DNA of 64,000 nucleotides from UBA10347 sp905182135 (GCA_963925805.1 CAWUSE010000020.1:5284-69283), one strand, 5' to 3'. Shown: positions 1-9,788, numbered from the stretch's first letter. The notes: generated by a model not told the origin, from the letters alone. Numbers and translations: made by a program.

Positions 1-1
1 C

Positions 2-58
2 GCCGAGCTGCACTACCAGCGGCTCGCTGATCTGCTCGATCGTCGGCTTCAGCACTAG
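2..58 (+). CDS. 3' end of an unidentified gene (partial)
   Basis: An open frame enters from the left edge and stops at a TAG; the visible tail reads AELHYQRLADLLDRRLQH. It is charged and helix-like, as many C-termini are, but too short to assign to a family. It converges on the minus-strand rsfS gene, with about 185 bases between them that hold no recognisable gene. Whether it is coding is inferred only from the open frame and amino-acid composition. Confidence 0.35.
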   Translation, partial: AELHYQRLADLLDRRLQH

Positions 59-243
59 GGTCAGGCCAGATTCAATGGCTACTGCAATCAGTACTTAGAG
101 TCGACACGTAGCGCAGCATAAGGCCATCGCCTTATCCACTACTTCGGTTCGCCTGCCCGGGTCTCTGGCTTCCTCACCAACTCACATCGGCGAGCCTCCG
201 ATTGCACCCTACGCCGAGCACAGTTCACAGAAAGGGGGATGGC

Positions 244-663
244 TTAGCTCTCGGCGAGTGAACGCCAGTCGAGTTGTTTGCAGTCTTTCCAGAGCCGCTC
301 AAGCTGATAGAAACTGCGAGCCTCTTCAGAGAAGACGTGTACGACGAACCCGCCGTAGTCCATCAGGACCCATTCCATTCCCTGCTGGCCTTCGACTCGG
401 ATAGGCCCTGGACCGTCCACCAGTTTTACCTGGTGTTCGACTTCGTTAACGATTGCCTTGACCTGACGGCTGTTACGGCCATTCGTGATCACGAAGTGCT
501 CGGTTACCGTGATGGCCTCGCCAACGTCGAGCACGAGCGTGTCGAGGCCCAGCTTGGACTCGGCCGCAGCGGCAGCAACGGCTGCCCACGGAGCGTCGAT
601 TGCCGCAAGTGCGGCAACAACCGGATCGATCATTTGCGCGAGTGCGCTTGATTCAGTACTCAT
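244..663 (-). CDS. rsfS: Ribosome silencing factor RsfS (Iojap/YbeB family)
   Basis: 139 residues when started at the ATG giving MSTESSALAQ. The family binds ribosomal protein uL14 and blocks joining of the 50S and 30S subunits in starvation. Family features seen: the segment DTLVLDVGEAITVTEHFVI, then ITNGRNSRQVKAIVNEVE, and the C-terminal part with DYGGFVVHVFSEEARSFY and LERLW, covering the whole compact domain. The start codon overlaps the nadD stop as ATGA, indicating translational coupling; a longer frame starting 13 codons upstream would run further into nadD and is less likely. The nadD-rsfS pairing is common in bacteria. Confidence 0.93.
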   Translation of the reverse strand: MSTESSALAQMIDPVVAALAAIDAPWAAVAAAAAESKLGLDTLVLDVGEAITVTEHFVITNGRNSRQVKAIVNEVEHQVKLVDGPGPIRVEGQQGMEWVLMDYGGFVVHVFSEEARSFYQLERLWKDCKQLDWRSLAES

Positions 664-1262
664 GAGGAACTCTCTTCTGCAACAGAAGCATCTTGGTGCC
701 ACTGTTTATAAATGTCTAGCGCTGACCGCGGCACTAGATAATCGACAGGCTCGTCAGCGGCAAGGCGAGCTCGTAACAGTGAACTAGACAAATCGACCAA
801 TGGCGCCACAATCCGCTCGGTTGTCCACCCTAGAGGTGGTTCAGCGCCGATATCGCCTGGGCGATCAACTACCCCGAGCGTAACCATTTCCCGCAGTTCG
901 TCGTGGCGATGCCAGGTAGACAAGCCATCCACGACATCGCTTCCCACAACCAACACGAGATCAGTATCGGGTTGCTCGCGGCGCAACTGTTCGGCGGTGT
1001 CGATGCTGTATGACGACCCTCCCCGGTCGATTTCGAGTGAGGAGGCCACCAGATCGTCGCGATCTGCAGTGGCAGCTGCCACCATCGCAAGCCGAAGCCC
1101 CGAATCAGAAATTTGACGGGTGCCAATCTTCTGCCACGGGCTATGGGCAACAACAAACAAGACTTGATCTAGCTGTAAACCATGTGCTGCTGCACTTGCG
1201 ACAGCGAGGTGACCAACGTGAATCGGGTCAAATGTTCCGCCGAAAATGCCGATTCGTGTCAC
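660..1262 (-). CDS. nadD: Nicotinate-nucleotide adenylyltransferase NadD
   Basis: 200 residues, GTG start. Transfers AMP from ATP to nicotinate mononucleotide to make deamido-NAD in cytoplasmic NAD synthesis. The nucleotidyltransferase signature GGTFDPIHVGHLAVA lies at residues 8-22 with the T/HxGH motif, and the second family motif is degenerate near residues 165-175 (TRIVAPLVDLSSSLLRAR in the track reading, giving SSSLLR instead of the usual SSTxIR). Length is normal. It is the first gene of a two-gene unit with rsfS, overlapping by four bases. Confidence 0.92.
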   Translation of the reverse strand: MTRIGIFGGTFDPIHVGHLAVASAAAHGLQLDQVLFVVAHSPWQKIGTRQISDSGLRLAMVAAATADRDDLVASSLEIDRGGSSYSIDTAEQLRREQPDTDLVLVVGSDVVDGLSTWHRHDELREMVTLGVVDRPGDIGAEPPLGWTTERIVAPLVDLSSSLLRARLAADEPVDYLVPRSALDIYKQWHQDASVAEESSS

Positions 1263-1714
1263 CTAGGACGCACTTTCTCGGCCTGATCCGCGCACAAATG
1301 AAGAAAAATCACGTAAAAGCCAAAAAGACGCTGGATTAGCTAGGGCAAGATGTACTACCATACCAAAGCGCTAATAGAAGTTGCACCGGATCCGACCAGG
1401 ATCCGGCAATTTCCTTCAGCCCCCCGACACGACGGCATTTAAGGCCGCTTTAAAGGCTTGCCTGTCTTGTTAAAGGAGAACCCCGCTTCCGCTAGTTAAC
1501 AACCAAGATCTGTACCTGCCATGGCCTGCCGCTGAACAACACTCGCAGCGCCGCACCCAAGCAGGACCAGTTAAACCAGTCCGCCACTGGTGCCCCCCAC
1601 CCCGAGAGATACAGAACACTCTCTTTCAAGGGAACATCACGCCGCGGAATTTGGTTGTGTGCGTCAAGCGAACTCCTAACTCCCCCCACAGTCAACCAAC
1701 CACAAGGCATTTAC
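1263..1714. other. Divergent intergenic region between nadD and the sigma factor
   Basis: About 450 bases without a convincing gene. It should carry the promoters of the leftward nadD-rsfS pair and of the rightward sigma factor. A run near 1450-1500 contains TTAAAGG twice about 25 bases apart (TTAAAGGCTTGCC and TTAAAGGAGAAC). No tRNA cloverleaf or known riboswitch pattern was seen. Confidence 0.4.
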
Positions 1715-2545
1715 ATGAGTGACTCAGTAGGTCAGTACCTCAATGAAATCGGCACCGTTGCCCTTCTTAACGCTGCAGAAGAGCGCGAACTCTCCCAAAT
1801 CATCGAAAAGGGTGTCGCCGCCCGCAAGGTCAAGGAAGCTGGCGAGCGCAGCCGCAAGCTCGACCGTGAAATTCGCGCCGCTGCAATGGCCAAGGACCGG
1901 TTCATCCGTGCCAACCTTCGACTGGTTGTCAGTGTCGCCCGTCGTTACCCACTGCCTCCGGGCATGGAACTACTCGACCTCATCCAAGAAGGCAACCTGG
2001 GCCTTGAGCACGCCGTCGACAAGTTCGACTGGCGCAAGGGCTTTAAGTTCTCTACCTATGCCACGTTCTGGATCCGCCAAGCCATCGGTCGTGCCCTCGA
2101 CCAGAAGGCCAGCCTGGTCCGTCTTCCTGGTGACCGCTCCGCAAGCCTGCGTGCTGCACTTCGCCAGGTTTCTGGCGACGGCGATGAACTCGACGAAGAA
2201 CACGCTCGGCTGCACCGTCTGACCACCCCGACCTCGCTTGACCGCACTATCGGCGACGACGACAGCAACGAACTCGTCGACCTCCTCCCCGACTCGAACC
2301 CTGGCCCAGAATCAGTCGTCATGGACCGCGCCGAAGAGGCCATGGTCACCGGCCTCCTCGACGTCCTCGACGACCGTGCCCGCTACGCCGTTGAACAGCG
2401 CTTTGGCCTGCACGACGGACGCAAGCGTAGCTACCGCGAAGTTGGCGAAGACTTGGGTGTGACCGCAGAAGCAGCTCGCCGCCTCGTCAAGCGTGCGGTC
2501 AACTCGGTGCGAGAGAACGCACCAGCAGCCTTCGACGCTGCATAA
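1715..2545 (+). CDS. RNA polymerase sigma-70 family factor
   Basis: 276 residues from the ATG giving MSDSVGQYLNEIGTVALLN. I chose this start because AAGG sits seven bases upstream and region 1.2 (VGQYLNEIG...LLNAAEERELSQ) starts here. Region 2 is clear: FIRANLRLVVSVARRYPLP, then LLDLIQEGNLGLEHAVDKFD and KGFKFSTYATFWIRQAI. Region 4 at the C-terminus has YAVEQRFGLHDG and a helix-turn-helix reading SYREVGEDLGVTAEAARRLVKRAV. Region 3 is poorly conserved and contains an acidic linker, so this is a group 2/3 sigma factor of the SigB/HrdB-like type and not the principal one. No anti-sigma gene is adjacent. Target promoters cannot be inferred. Confidence 0.88.
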   Translation: MSDSVGQYLNEIGTVALLNAAEERELSQIIEKGVAARKVKEAGERSRKLDREIRAAAMAKDRFIRANLRLVVSVARRYPLPPGMELLDLIQEGNLGLEHAVDKFDWRKGFKFSTYATFWIRQAIGRALDQKASLVRLPGDRSASLRAALRQVSGDGDELDEEHARLHRLTTPTSLDRTIGDDDSNELVDLLPDSNPGPESVVMDRAEEAMVTGLLDVLDDRARYAVEQRFGLHDGRKRSYREVGEDLGVTAEAARRLVKRAVNSVRENAPAAFDAA

Positions 2546-2700
2546 TTTCGCTTGCGGCTAACGCTGCAGCAACAAATCAAAATGTGAGTGCGCAGGGCTT
2601 CGGTCTTGCGCTCTTGCCGTTTTCGGGCAGGTTCGTCTATCGCCTTCAACGCCCGCCCCTTCATGACGCCTCGGCCGTCATCCAGGATTAGCGTTAGCTC

Positions 2701-3516
2701 ATGGAGCTATTTTTGCAACCTGGGTCAACCGAGAACGATGGTGAGAGTATCTATTGGGAGCTTGCTGCTGCCGGCGACGACGACGATCGTCCGGTGGTTG
2801 TTCTGTCCCATGGCGCAGGGGGCAGCCATGCCATTTGGTATCAACAGATACCCGCGCTCGGTCAGCACTACCGAGTCCTCACATGGGACAGTCGGGGTTT
2901 TGGATCATCGAGCAATCGCAACCAGGCGCTCAGTGCGCCTGCCGCTGCGTCCGACCTGGCGGCGGTGCTTGACCAACTCGAGATCCACACTGCTCACTTC
3001 GTGGGCCAATCCTTAGGCGGCTGGCACACCTCGGCGTTCGCCCAACTCGAGCCGCAGAGAATTCTGTCACTGGTCTACGCCGACACCATCGGCGGCTTGT
3101 GGACGCCAGCGCTGCACGCTGCTTACGCCGACCTAATCCGCGATAGGCCTTTTGCTCGTCCCGGCCCCCAACCCATGGGATCGCACCCAGCATTGTGGGC
3201 AGGCACTGCCGCACGGAACCCAGCCCATGCGTTCTTGTACGAAGCCCTCGGCTCATTCCACCAACCACCAATGGACAAGATCGGCGCGACAATCGAATGG
3301 TCGGTCGGGCACGAAGCCATCGATGCACTTGATGTACCTGTGCTCTTCATCGCTGGTGAGCACGACTCATTGTTCCCGCCGGCCTCGTTGGCCGAATCGT
3401 GCGGGCTGCTTGCCAACAGCCGTTATGTCCAAATTGACGATGCCGGCCACAGCCCTTACTTCGAGCAACCCGAGGTGTGGAACGAAATTGTCACGACCTT
3501 CCTGAATCAAGTCTGA
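2701..3516 (+). CDS. Alpha/beta-fold hydrolase
   Basis: 271 residues. The oxyanion-hole region is LSHGAGGSHAIWYQQ (about residue 35), the nucleophile elbow GQSLGG (about 101-106) carries the catalytic serine, an acid in AGEHDSLFPP (about 220), and the catalytic histidine in DAGHSPYFEQP near the end. The complete triad predicts a functional esterase, lipase or C-C hydrolase, but the substrate is not evident. It stands alone between the sigma factor and an LLM oxidoreductase, both on the same strand with about 155-base gaps, so cotranscription is possible but not shown. Confidence 0.85.
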   Translation: MELFLQPGSTENDGESIYWELAAAGDDDDRPVVVLSHGAGGSHAIWYQQIPALGQHYRVLTWDSRGFGSSSNRNQALSAPAAASDLAAVLDQLEIHTAHFVGQSLGGWHTSAFAQLEPQRILSLVYADTIGGLWTPALHAAYADLIRDRPFARPGPQPMGSHPALWAGTAARNPAHAFLYEALGSFHQPPMDKIGATIEWSVGHEAIDALDVPVLFIAGEHDSLFPPASLAESCGLLANSRYVQIDDAGHSPYFEQPEVWNEIVTTFLNQV

Positions 3517-3671
3517 GCACACATACAACTGAATTATTTGTGCGCCACGCTCCCGGGACAATTCAGCTGATGTAAACGGCGGCGTAGTTTCTAGATGCAC
3601 GTAGCAAAGCTTTCTTGGCTGTATTCGCTAACAGAACTAACGTCTGGTGCACATACAGATGAGGGTTTATC

Positions 3672-4928
3672 GTGCGGTTTGGGATCTTTTACGAACATCA
3701 GTTGCCGAAGCCTTGGAAAGACGGCGACGAAGAGAAGCTACTCAACGACGCCGTCGATCAAGTCGTACTTGCTGACGAGCTAGGTATCGACAACGTCTGG
3801 GCAGTCGAACACCACTTCCTCGAAGAGTATTCACACTCGTCGGCCCCCGAGGTCTTCCTGGCAGCATGCGCAGCGCGCACCAAGCGCATCCGGATCGGCC
3901 ATGGCATCAAGCACACGCCAGCCAACTACAACCATCCTGCTCGAGTCGCCGAAGAAGTCGCCACGCTTGATCTGATCTCTCGCGGCCGCGTCGAGTTCGG
4001 CATTGGCGAGGGTGCTACTCGCATGGAGCTTGGCGGCTTCAAGATCCCCGCAAGAGAGAAGCGGGCCATGAGCATCGAGGCCGGTGAGCAGATCGCCAAC
4101 ATGATGGCAATGACGCCCTACCCCGGCTACGACGGCGAATCGTTCTCATTCCCGTGCCGCAATGTCGTGCCCAAGCCAAGCCAGAAACCGCATCCGCCCA
4201 TGTGGATCGCATGCACCAACCGTTCGACCATCGAACTCGCAGCCCGGCTTGGCATCGGTGCGCTGGCATTTACGTTCGTTGATCCGACCGAGGCAGCCCA
4301 CTGGGTCAAGACGTACTACGACATCATCAAGAGCGACGAATGTGTGCCCTTGGGGCACACGGTAAACGCCAACATTGCCTTAGTAACCGGATTCTCGCTG
4401 AATGACGATCGAGCCGAAGCCATTCGTCGGGGCCGCGAGGGTTTCGAGTTCTTCCAGTACGCCATCAGCGCCATGGTCACCAAAGATAGCGTTCCCGGCC
4501 GCACCAACTTGTGGAGCGAGTTCCAAGAGAAACGTGGCGCCGACGCCACCGACACGTTTGTGGCCAAGGCAATGGCCCAAGGCGACGACTACGCCTCGGC
4601 TATCGGCACACCCGCTGATGCCAGCCGCTATATCCGTGAACTCGAAGCTGTGGGCGTCGATCAGCTGATCTTCATCCAACAAGCGGGCCGCAATTCCCAC
4701 GAGGACATCTGCGAAGCGATGGAACTATTCGCATCCCAAGTCATGCCCGAATTCAAGCAAGGTGAGGCTGAGCGAGTCGCTGCCAAAGACGCCGAACTTG
4801 CACCATACATCGAGGCTGCACTAGCCCGAAAGCAATGGATGCAGCCGCTGGCCGACGATGAGATACCGGTGATTCCCGCTGCGGTCAAGAAGGCCCAGGT
4901 TCCTGGATCGACCCGCAAGAGCATCTAG
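3672..4928 (+). CDS. LLM class flavin-dependent oxidoreductase
   Basis: 418 residues, GTG start giving MRFGIFYEHQLPKPW. Bacterial luciferase-like TIM barrel: WAVEHHFLEEYSHSSAPEVF (about residues 42-61) and the strand-helix segment IRIGHGIKHTPANYNHPARV are hallmarks of the monooxygenase branch, followed by LDLISRGRVEFGIGEGATRMELGGF. The C-terminus is longer than usual (about 50 extra charged residues). Members use FMN or F420 and oxidise diverse small molecules; the cofactor is not determined by the motifs seen. No flavin reductase gene is adjacent. Confidence 0.87.
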   Translation: MRFGIFYEHQLPKPWKDGDEEKLLNDAVDQVVLADELGIDNVWAVEHHFLEEYSHSSAPEVFLAACAARTKRIRIGHGIKHTPANYNHPARVAEEVATLDLISRGRVEFGIGEGATRMELGGFKIPAREKRAMSIEAGEQIANMMAMTPYPGYDGESFSFPCRNVVPKPSQKPHPPMWIACTNRSTIELAARLGIGALAFTFVDPTEAAHWVKTYYDIIKSDECVPLGHTVNANIALVTGFSLNDDRAEAIRRGREGFEFFQYAISAMVTKDSVPGRTNLWSEFQEKRGADATDTFVAKAMAQGDDYASAIGTPADASRYIRELEAVGVDQLIFIQQAGRNSHEDICEAMELFASQVMPEFKQGEAERVAAKDAELAPYIEAALARKQWMQPLADDEIPVIPAAVKKAQVPGSTRKSI

Positions 4929-5398
4929 GCCCGATCGCCGAAGCCTTGTCCGGCCCCACAGCGCAGACAACGATGCGACATGAACAAGACCCTGCAGCAG
5001 CCGTTACTGAAATCGTCACGCTCGCCAATGGTTCGCTCGTCGACCACGCTCACCAAGGTGACCCAAAGATCACTGGTGTCACCGACGCCAAACAACAGTT
5101 TTATGCTTCGAGGATCATTTCACTGCGACAATGGCGATGCCCTGAACCTGTACTCGGTCCGCCAGGCAGAGGTCAAAGGCACCTCCGATCTCTGCGACGA
5201 CTTCATCGACCTGGGTAATCTCAAAGGCAACATCGGCGCCCAGAACTACGCACTGGATCCCGATGTCGATGCCGACCTGAGCTAGCGAAGACTTGTCCCC
5301 CACAATGAGCGTGTGTCGACCTCACGTGCATTCCGCTACGACGGCGCCTGCCAACGCACACGGCAGTCTGCTCGCGGCGCCGCTCGCGCGTCACTGCC
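4929..5398. other. Gene-poor stretch between LLM oxidoreductase and gcvH
   Basis: About 470 bases. Short open frames exist on both strands: plus strand 4980-5285, and minus strand 5115-5303 with a hydrophobic reading beginning MGDKSSLAQVGIDIGIQC. None matches a family I recognise. A plus-strand reading from 4946 that would have to shift frame near 5110 gives acidic, protein-like text, so a decayed gene is possible. I make no functional call. Confidence 0.3.
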
Positions 5399-5773
5399 TC
5401 AGTTTGCTATCAGCGAGCGATAGCCAGCCGCATCGAGCAGCGCGTACTCGCCACCGTCGGTCTTCATCTTGAACAACCAGCCTTCGCCATAGGGGTCTTG
5501 GCCCAGGATCTCAGGCGATGACTCCAGCAGCTCGTTCACTTCGATGATCTCGCCATTCATCGGTGCATAGATTTCGCTGACGGCTTTGGTCGACTCGACC
5601 TCGCCGCACGGCGTACCTTCGGCGACCATGTCACCAACGCCAGGAAGTTCGACAAAGACGATCTCACCTAGTTCTTCGACCGCAAAGGCTGTAATGCCGA
5701 CCGACGTCAGTTCGCCGAGCTTCACCCACTCGTGTTCTGCGGTATAGGACAGGTGCTCGGGAATCTCACTCAT
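5399..5773 (-). CDS. gcvH: Glycine cleavage system H protein
   Basis: 124 residues, full length. Carries the lipoyl group that shuttles the aminomethyl intermediate between P, T and L proteins. The lipoylation lysine lies in GEVESTKAVSEIYAP (about residues 57-71), and the N-terminal SYTAEHEWVKLGEL is typical. AAGGAG sits five bases before the ATG, and the gene is 18 bases after gcvT, so it is the last gene of the gcvP-gcvT-gcvH operon. The lipoamide dehydrogenase (L protein) is not in the window. Confidence 0.97.
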   Translation of the reverse strand: MSEIPEHLSYTAEHEWVKLGELTSVGITAFAVEELGEIVFVELPGVGDMVAEGTPCGEVESTKAVSEIYAPMNGEIIEVNELLESSPEILGQDPYGEGWLFKMKTDGGEYALLDAAGYRSLIAN

Positions 5774-5791
5774 AGTTTCTCCTTGGAGTTC

Positions 5792-6892
5792 TTATTCTGG
5801 CCTGCGGTAGAAGGGTAACTCGACCACGATGGCCGAAGTCATGGTGCCTCGCACATCGACGTGCACCGTGTCGCCAATCATCGGCGTGTTGTCGAGGCGG
5901 GCGATAGCAATATTCTGGTTCAACGTCGGGCTCGGCACCCCACTGGTTATGACGCCGATGACTCGATCGTTCGACGTCACCTCATAACCTGCTCGGGCAG
6001 GGCGGCGCCCGTCGATGTGTAGCCCGACCAGGAACTCATGTGGTTCATCGGCCGCTGCAGCCAGAGCGCTGCCTCCGACGTACCAATCAGGCTTTGGCTT
6101 AACCAAGCGAGCAGACCCGACGTCGAACGGTGTGGTTTCGAGGGTGAGCTCGTTGCCATAGAGCGGCATACCCGCTTCGAGGCGCAACGTATCGCGAGCA
6201 GCCAAGCCAACAGGCACGAGGCCTTCGGGTTCTCCTGCAGCGCTCAGTGCTTGCCAGAGCGCCACACCATGTTCAGCCGGCACGAATAGTTCGAAGCCAT
6301 CCTCGCCGGTGTAGCCCGTCCGTGCAGCGTAGGCCGTAACGCCAGACACTTTTTCACCAGTCAATTCGACCTCGGCCACGCGGTAATACCGAAGCTCGCC
6401 CAATTCGGGCCCAGTGAGTTGCAGCACGATTGACTCGGCTAGTGGTCCCTGGACCGCGACCAGAGCGAATGCATCAGTGCGATCATCGATGATCGCATCG
6501 AAGCTGGCCGAGCGCTCGACCAGCTCGTCGAACACAACAGGTCCGTTCGACGCATTTGCCACGACCATGAACTCGTTGTCGCCGAGTCGATAGACAATCA
6601 AGTCATCGATGATGCCACCCATCTCATTACAGATCATCGAGTAGCGAGCGCGGCCGACCGGCATAGCCGTGGCGTCGATCAACAGGGATCGATCAAGTGC
6701 AGCAGCGGCTTGCAGTCCTGTAACGAACAGCTCAGCCATATGGCTGAGATCAAACAGGCCTGCGGCAGTTCGCACCGCGTGATGCTCGCCGATAGCGCTG
6801 TCGTACCAAACCGGCATGTCCCAACCGGCGAAGTCGATCATCCGAGCGCCGAGGTCTTCGTGAACCCGATGCAACGGTGTAGTTCGGTTCAT
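5792..6892 (-). CDS. gcvT: Glycine cleavage system T protein (aminomethyltransferase)
   Basis: 366 residues from the ATG giving MNRTTPLHRVHEDLGARM. This start overlaps the gcvP stop as ATGA, so I prefer it to the 16-codon longer frame. T protein releases ammonia from the H-protein-bound intermediate and makes 5,10-methylenetetrahydrofolate. Family motifs: FAGWDMPVWYDSAIGEHHAVR, LFDLSHMAE, the folate-binding YSMICNEMGGIIDDLIVYR, YTGEDGFELFVP and GLAARDTLRLEAGMPLYGNE, then the C-terminal barrel. Among relatives, DmdA (DMSP demethylase) is excluded by operon context and these GcvT-type motifs. Confidence 0.96.
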   Translation of the reverse strand: MNRTTPLHRVHEDLGARMIDFAGWDMPVWYDSAIGEHHAVRTAAGLFDLSHMAELFVTGLQAAAALDRSLLIDATAMPVGRARYSMICNEMGGIIDDLIVYRLGDNEFMVVANASNGPVVFDELVERSASFDAIIDDRTDAFALVAVQGPLAESIVLQLTGPELGELRYYRVAEVELTGEKVSGVTAYAARTGYTGEDGFELFVPAEHGVALWQALSAAGEPEGLVPVGLAARDTLRLEAGMPLYGNELTLETTPFDVGSARLVKPKPDWYVGGSALAAAADEPHEFLVGLHIDGRRPARAGYEVTSNDRVIGVITSGVPSPTLNQNIAIARLDNTPMIGDTVHVDVRGTMTSAIVVELPFYRRPE

Positions 6893-9753
6893 GCTGATGC
6901 CCCTGCCTCTGCGAGATCTTCGATCGGCGGACAACTGCAAACGAAGTTTCTGTCACCGTGAGCCCCGTCGATTCGGGCAACCGGCGGCCAAATTTTATTT
7001 CGTCGTGAAGATACAGCCGGGTAGGCCCCAAGCTGTCGAGAATACGGGTGGTTCCACTCGTCAGCCGTCACGGCCTCAGCAGTGTGGGGTGCACAGACCA
7101 GTGGATTGTCGTCGACGGGCCACTCCCCTGCTTCGACCCGTTTCACCTCGCCGGCTATGGCAATCATGGCATCACAAAATCGGTCAATTTCCTCGAGCGA
7201 CTCAGACTCTGTCGGCTCCACCATCAATGTTCCTGCAACCGGGAATGACATGGTTGGTGCGTGGAAGCCATAGTCGATCAACCGTTTGGCAACATCGTCG
7301 ACACTGATCTCGGTGGCCTCTTTCATGGGGCGCAAATCCAGGATGCACTCGTGGGCGACCCACCCTTGCTTGCCTGGACCGGCTTCGCCTCGGTACAAGA
7401 CTGGGAAGTGAGGTTCAAGCCGGGCGGCGATGTAGTTCGCACTCAGGATGGCCGTGGTTGTTGCCTGTCGCAGGGCATCAGCGCCCATCATGGCGATGTA
7501 GAGATACGGAATCGGCAAGATACCAGCAGACCCCCACGGGGCAGCCGAGATCGTTGGCCCACCAACTCGTTCGCCTCGCTCAGCCAGCACAGGATGACCA
7601 GGCAGAAACGGAATCAAATGCTCACCAACGGCGACCGGTCCAACACCTGGGCCGCCGCCGCCATGAGGGATACAGAATGTTTTATGCAGGTTCAAGTGAG
7701 ACACGTCAGCGCCGAACTTGCCAGGCTTGGCTAGACCAACCAAGGCATTCAGGTTTGCACCGTCTACATAGACCTGTCCGCCGGCTTCGTGTACCAGCTC
7801 ACACACCTCACCGATCGCGACCTCGAACACGCCGTGAGTACTGGGGTACGTGACCATAATTGCGGCTAGTTCCGCTTTGTACTCATCGATCTTCTTGCGC
7901 AGATCAGCGATGTCGACGTCGCCGTTATCACTGCAGGCAACCACCACAACGCGCATGCCGGCCATCACCGCACTCGCCGCATTCGTGCCGTGCGCTGACG
8001 CAGGGATCAGGCAGATATCGCGCCTCGTTTCACCATTTGCCTGGTGATAACCCCTGATTGCTAATAGTCCTGCGAGTTCGCCTTGTGAACCGGCGTTTGG
8101 CTGCAGAGATACACCCGCATATCCCGTTATTTCCGCCAGCATCTGCTCGAGCTCAGTGACCAGACGCACGTAGCCCTGCTGCTGATTCATCGGCGAGAAC
8201 GGATGGATATTGGCGAACTCGGGCCAGGTGATTGGTTCCATCTCGGTCGTGGCATTGAGTTTCATGGTGCACGATCCCAACGGGATCATCGACCGATCAA
8301 GGGCGATGTCCTTGTCGCTCAAATAGCGCAGGTACCGCAACATCTGTGTCTCGGTGTGGAAGCGATGGAACGGTTCGTAATCCAGGATCTCGTCGGTACG
8401 TAGCAGGCCGCCAAGTGGCGAGTCTGCGGCTACCGGAGTCCTCGCTGTAAAGGCTGCGAGCACGGTGTCAACGATCTCGGGGGTCGTTGTCTCATCAAAG
8501 GCGACACCAACCCGATCATCATCGATATGACGAAGGTTGATCCGATCAGCCGCAGCGGCAGCTACTACCTGCGAAGCCCGACCTGGAACTACAGCGGTAA
8601 CGGTGTCAAACCATGTGTCGTGCGCTAGCTCAACGCCGGCAGCGGCCAGGCCCGCTGCGAATGTATTTGCGTGGCCATGCACCCGCCCGGCGATCGAGCG
8701 AAGCCCCACAGGTCCGTGGTAACTGGCGTACATGGCAGCCATAACTGCCAACAGCACCTGCGCGGTGCAAATGTTACTTGTCGCCTTCTCGCGTCGAATG
8801 TGTTGTTCGCGGGTTTGCAATGCAAGGCGCAACGCAGGCCGGCCCTCCGCATCGACCGACATACCGACCACTCGGCCAGGCAACGAGCGCTGCGAACCTT
8901 CCCTTGCCGCGATAAAAGCAGCATGGGGGCCACCAGCACCCATGGGTACGCCGAAGCGTTGGCTCGATCCAACAACGACATCGGCGCCCGATTCACCGGG
9001 TGACTTCAACAGCACCAGCGAAAGAAGGTCGGCCGCCACCGCCGTTAACGCACCTGCCTGGTTCGCAGCAGCGATGAGTGGTGCCAGGTCATAGACCTCG
9101 CCCGTCGTGCCGGGATACTGGAACATGACCCCAAATACGTCATCAGCTACAGGTTCGTTGCGGTCAGCGACCCGAATGTTGATACCGATTGGCTCAGCGC
9201 GTGTCTGCAACACGGCCAGCGACTGTGGGTGAATGGCATCGTCGACCAGTAATACCGTCCGCTTCGACTTCGACATACGCAGCAGCATGACCATGGCTTC
9301 GGCAACTGCTGTACCTTCGTCGAGCAGCGATGCGTTGGCAATCTCCAACCCACTCAAGTCGGCAACCATGGTCTGGAAGTTCAGTAGTGCCTCGAGTCGC
9401 CCCTGGCTGATCTCGGGTTGATACGGCGTATAGGCCGTGTACCAGGCTGGGTTCTCCAAGATGTTGCGACGCAACACACCTGGAGTGATCGTGCCGTGGT
9501 AGCCGGTGCCGATCAGACTGGTAAACACTTGATTCTCGTCGGCGATCTCGCGAATACGAGCAACCGCCTGTGCTTCACTCAGCGGCGCTGCCAGGGCAAG
9601 CTCTTCGTTACGGATCGAGGCCGGAACCGTCGCATCGATCAGCGCATCGACAGAGTCGAGACCGATCTCGGCCAGCATGATCGCTCGCTCGGCATTGGTC
9701 GGGCCGATATGACGATCAGAAAATTGACGCATGGGCAGTTCTTGCATAGACAC
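6889..9753 (-). CDS. gcvP: Glycine dehydrogenase (decarboxylating), P protein
   Basis: 954 residues, the single-chain form with both halves fused. PLP-dependent decarboxylation of glycine and transfer of the aminomethyl group to lipoyl-GcvH. The PLP lysine is in HLNLHKTFCIPHGGGGPG (about residues 690-707); the N-terminal FSDRHIGPT and the GTGYHGTITPGVLRRNILE segments are typical. The frame opens with GTG (9753), with ATG codons two and seven codons later; GAGG ten bases upstream suits the GTG. It is the first gene of the operon and lies just after a tandem glycine riboswitch, so the whole operon is expected to respond to glycine. Confidence 0.97.
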   Translation of the reverse strand: MSMQELPMRQFSDRHIGPTNAERAIMLAEIGLDSVDALIDATVPASIRNEELALAAPLSEAQAVARIREIADENQVFTSLIGTGYHGTITPGVLRRNILENPAWYTAYTPYQPEISQGRLEALLNFQTMVADLSGLEIANASLLDEGTAVAEAMVMLLRMSKSKRTVLLVDDAIHPQSLAVLQTRAEPIGINIRVADRNEPVADDVFGVMFQYPGTTGEVYDLAPLIAAANQAGALTAVAADLLSLVLLKSPGESGADVVVGSSQRFGVPMGAGGPHAAFIAAREGSQRSLPGRVVGMSVDAEGRPALRLALQTREQHIRREKATSNICTAQVLLAVMAAMYASYHGPVGLRSIAGRVHGHANTFAAGLAAAGVELAHDTWFDTVTAVVPGRASQVVAAAAADRINLRHIDDDRVGVAFDETTTPEIVDTVLAAFTARTPVAADSPLGGLLRTDEILDYEPFHRFHTETQMLRYLRYLSDKDIALDRSMIPLGSCTMKLNATTEMEPITWPEFANIHPFSPMNQQQGYVRLVTELEQMLAEITGYAGVSLQPNAGSQGELAGLLAIRGYHQANGETRRDICLIPASAHGTNAASAVMAGMRVVVVACSDNGDVDIADLRKKIDEYKAELAAIMVTYPSTHGVFEVAIGEVCELVHEAGGQVYVDGANLNALVGLAKPGKFGADVSHLNLHKTFCIPHGGGGPGVGPVAVGEHLIPFLPGHPVLAERGERVGGPTISAAPWGSAGILPIPYLYIAMMGADALRQATTTAILSANYIAARLEPHFPVLYRGEAGPGKQGWVAHECILDLRPMKEATEISVDDVAKRLIDYGFHAPTMSFPVAGTLMVEPTESESLEEIDRFCDAMIAIAGEVKRVEAGEWPVDDNPLVCAPHTAEAVTADEWNHPYSRQLGAYPAVSSRRNKIWPPVARIDGAHGDRNFVCSCPPIEDLAEAGASA

Positions 9754-9754
9754 A

Positions 9755-9788
9755 GGGGCAGCACCTCGTTAGTTGAACGTGTTGCCCC
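9755..9788 (-). promoter_or_regulatory. Hairpin enclosing the gcvP ribosome binding site
   Basis: In the mRNA, GGGGCA (9788-9783) can pair with TGCCCC (9760-9755). The 22-base loop contains the GAGG Shine-Dalgarno of gcvP, and the GTG start follows at once. The 5' arm abuts the closing helix of the second glycine aptamer, so the two structures could compete. Pairing is read directly; the regulatory role is inferred. Confidence 0.5.

Noticed and set aside
5115..5303. Short hydrophobic minus-strand ORF as a gene
   Set aside because: No ribosome binding site, no family match, and an equally open frame on the other strand.
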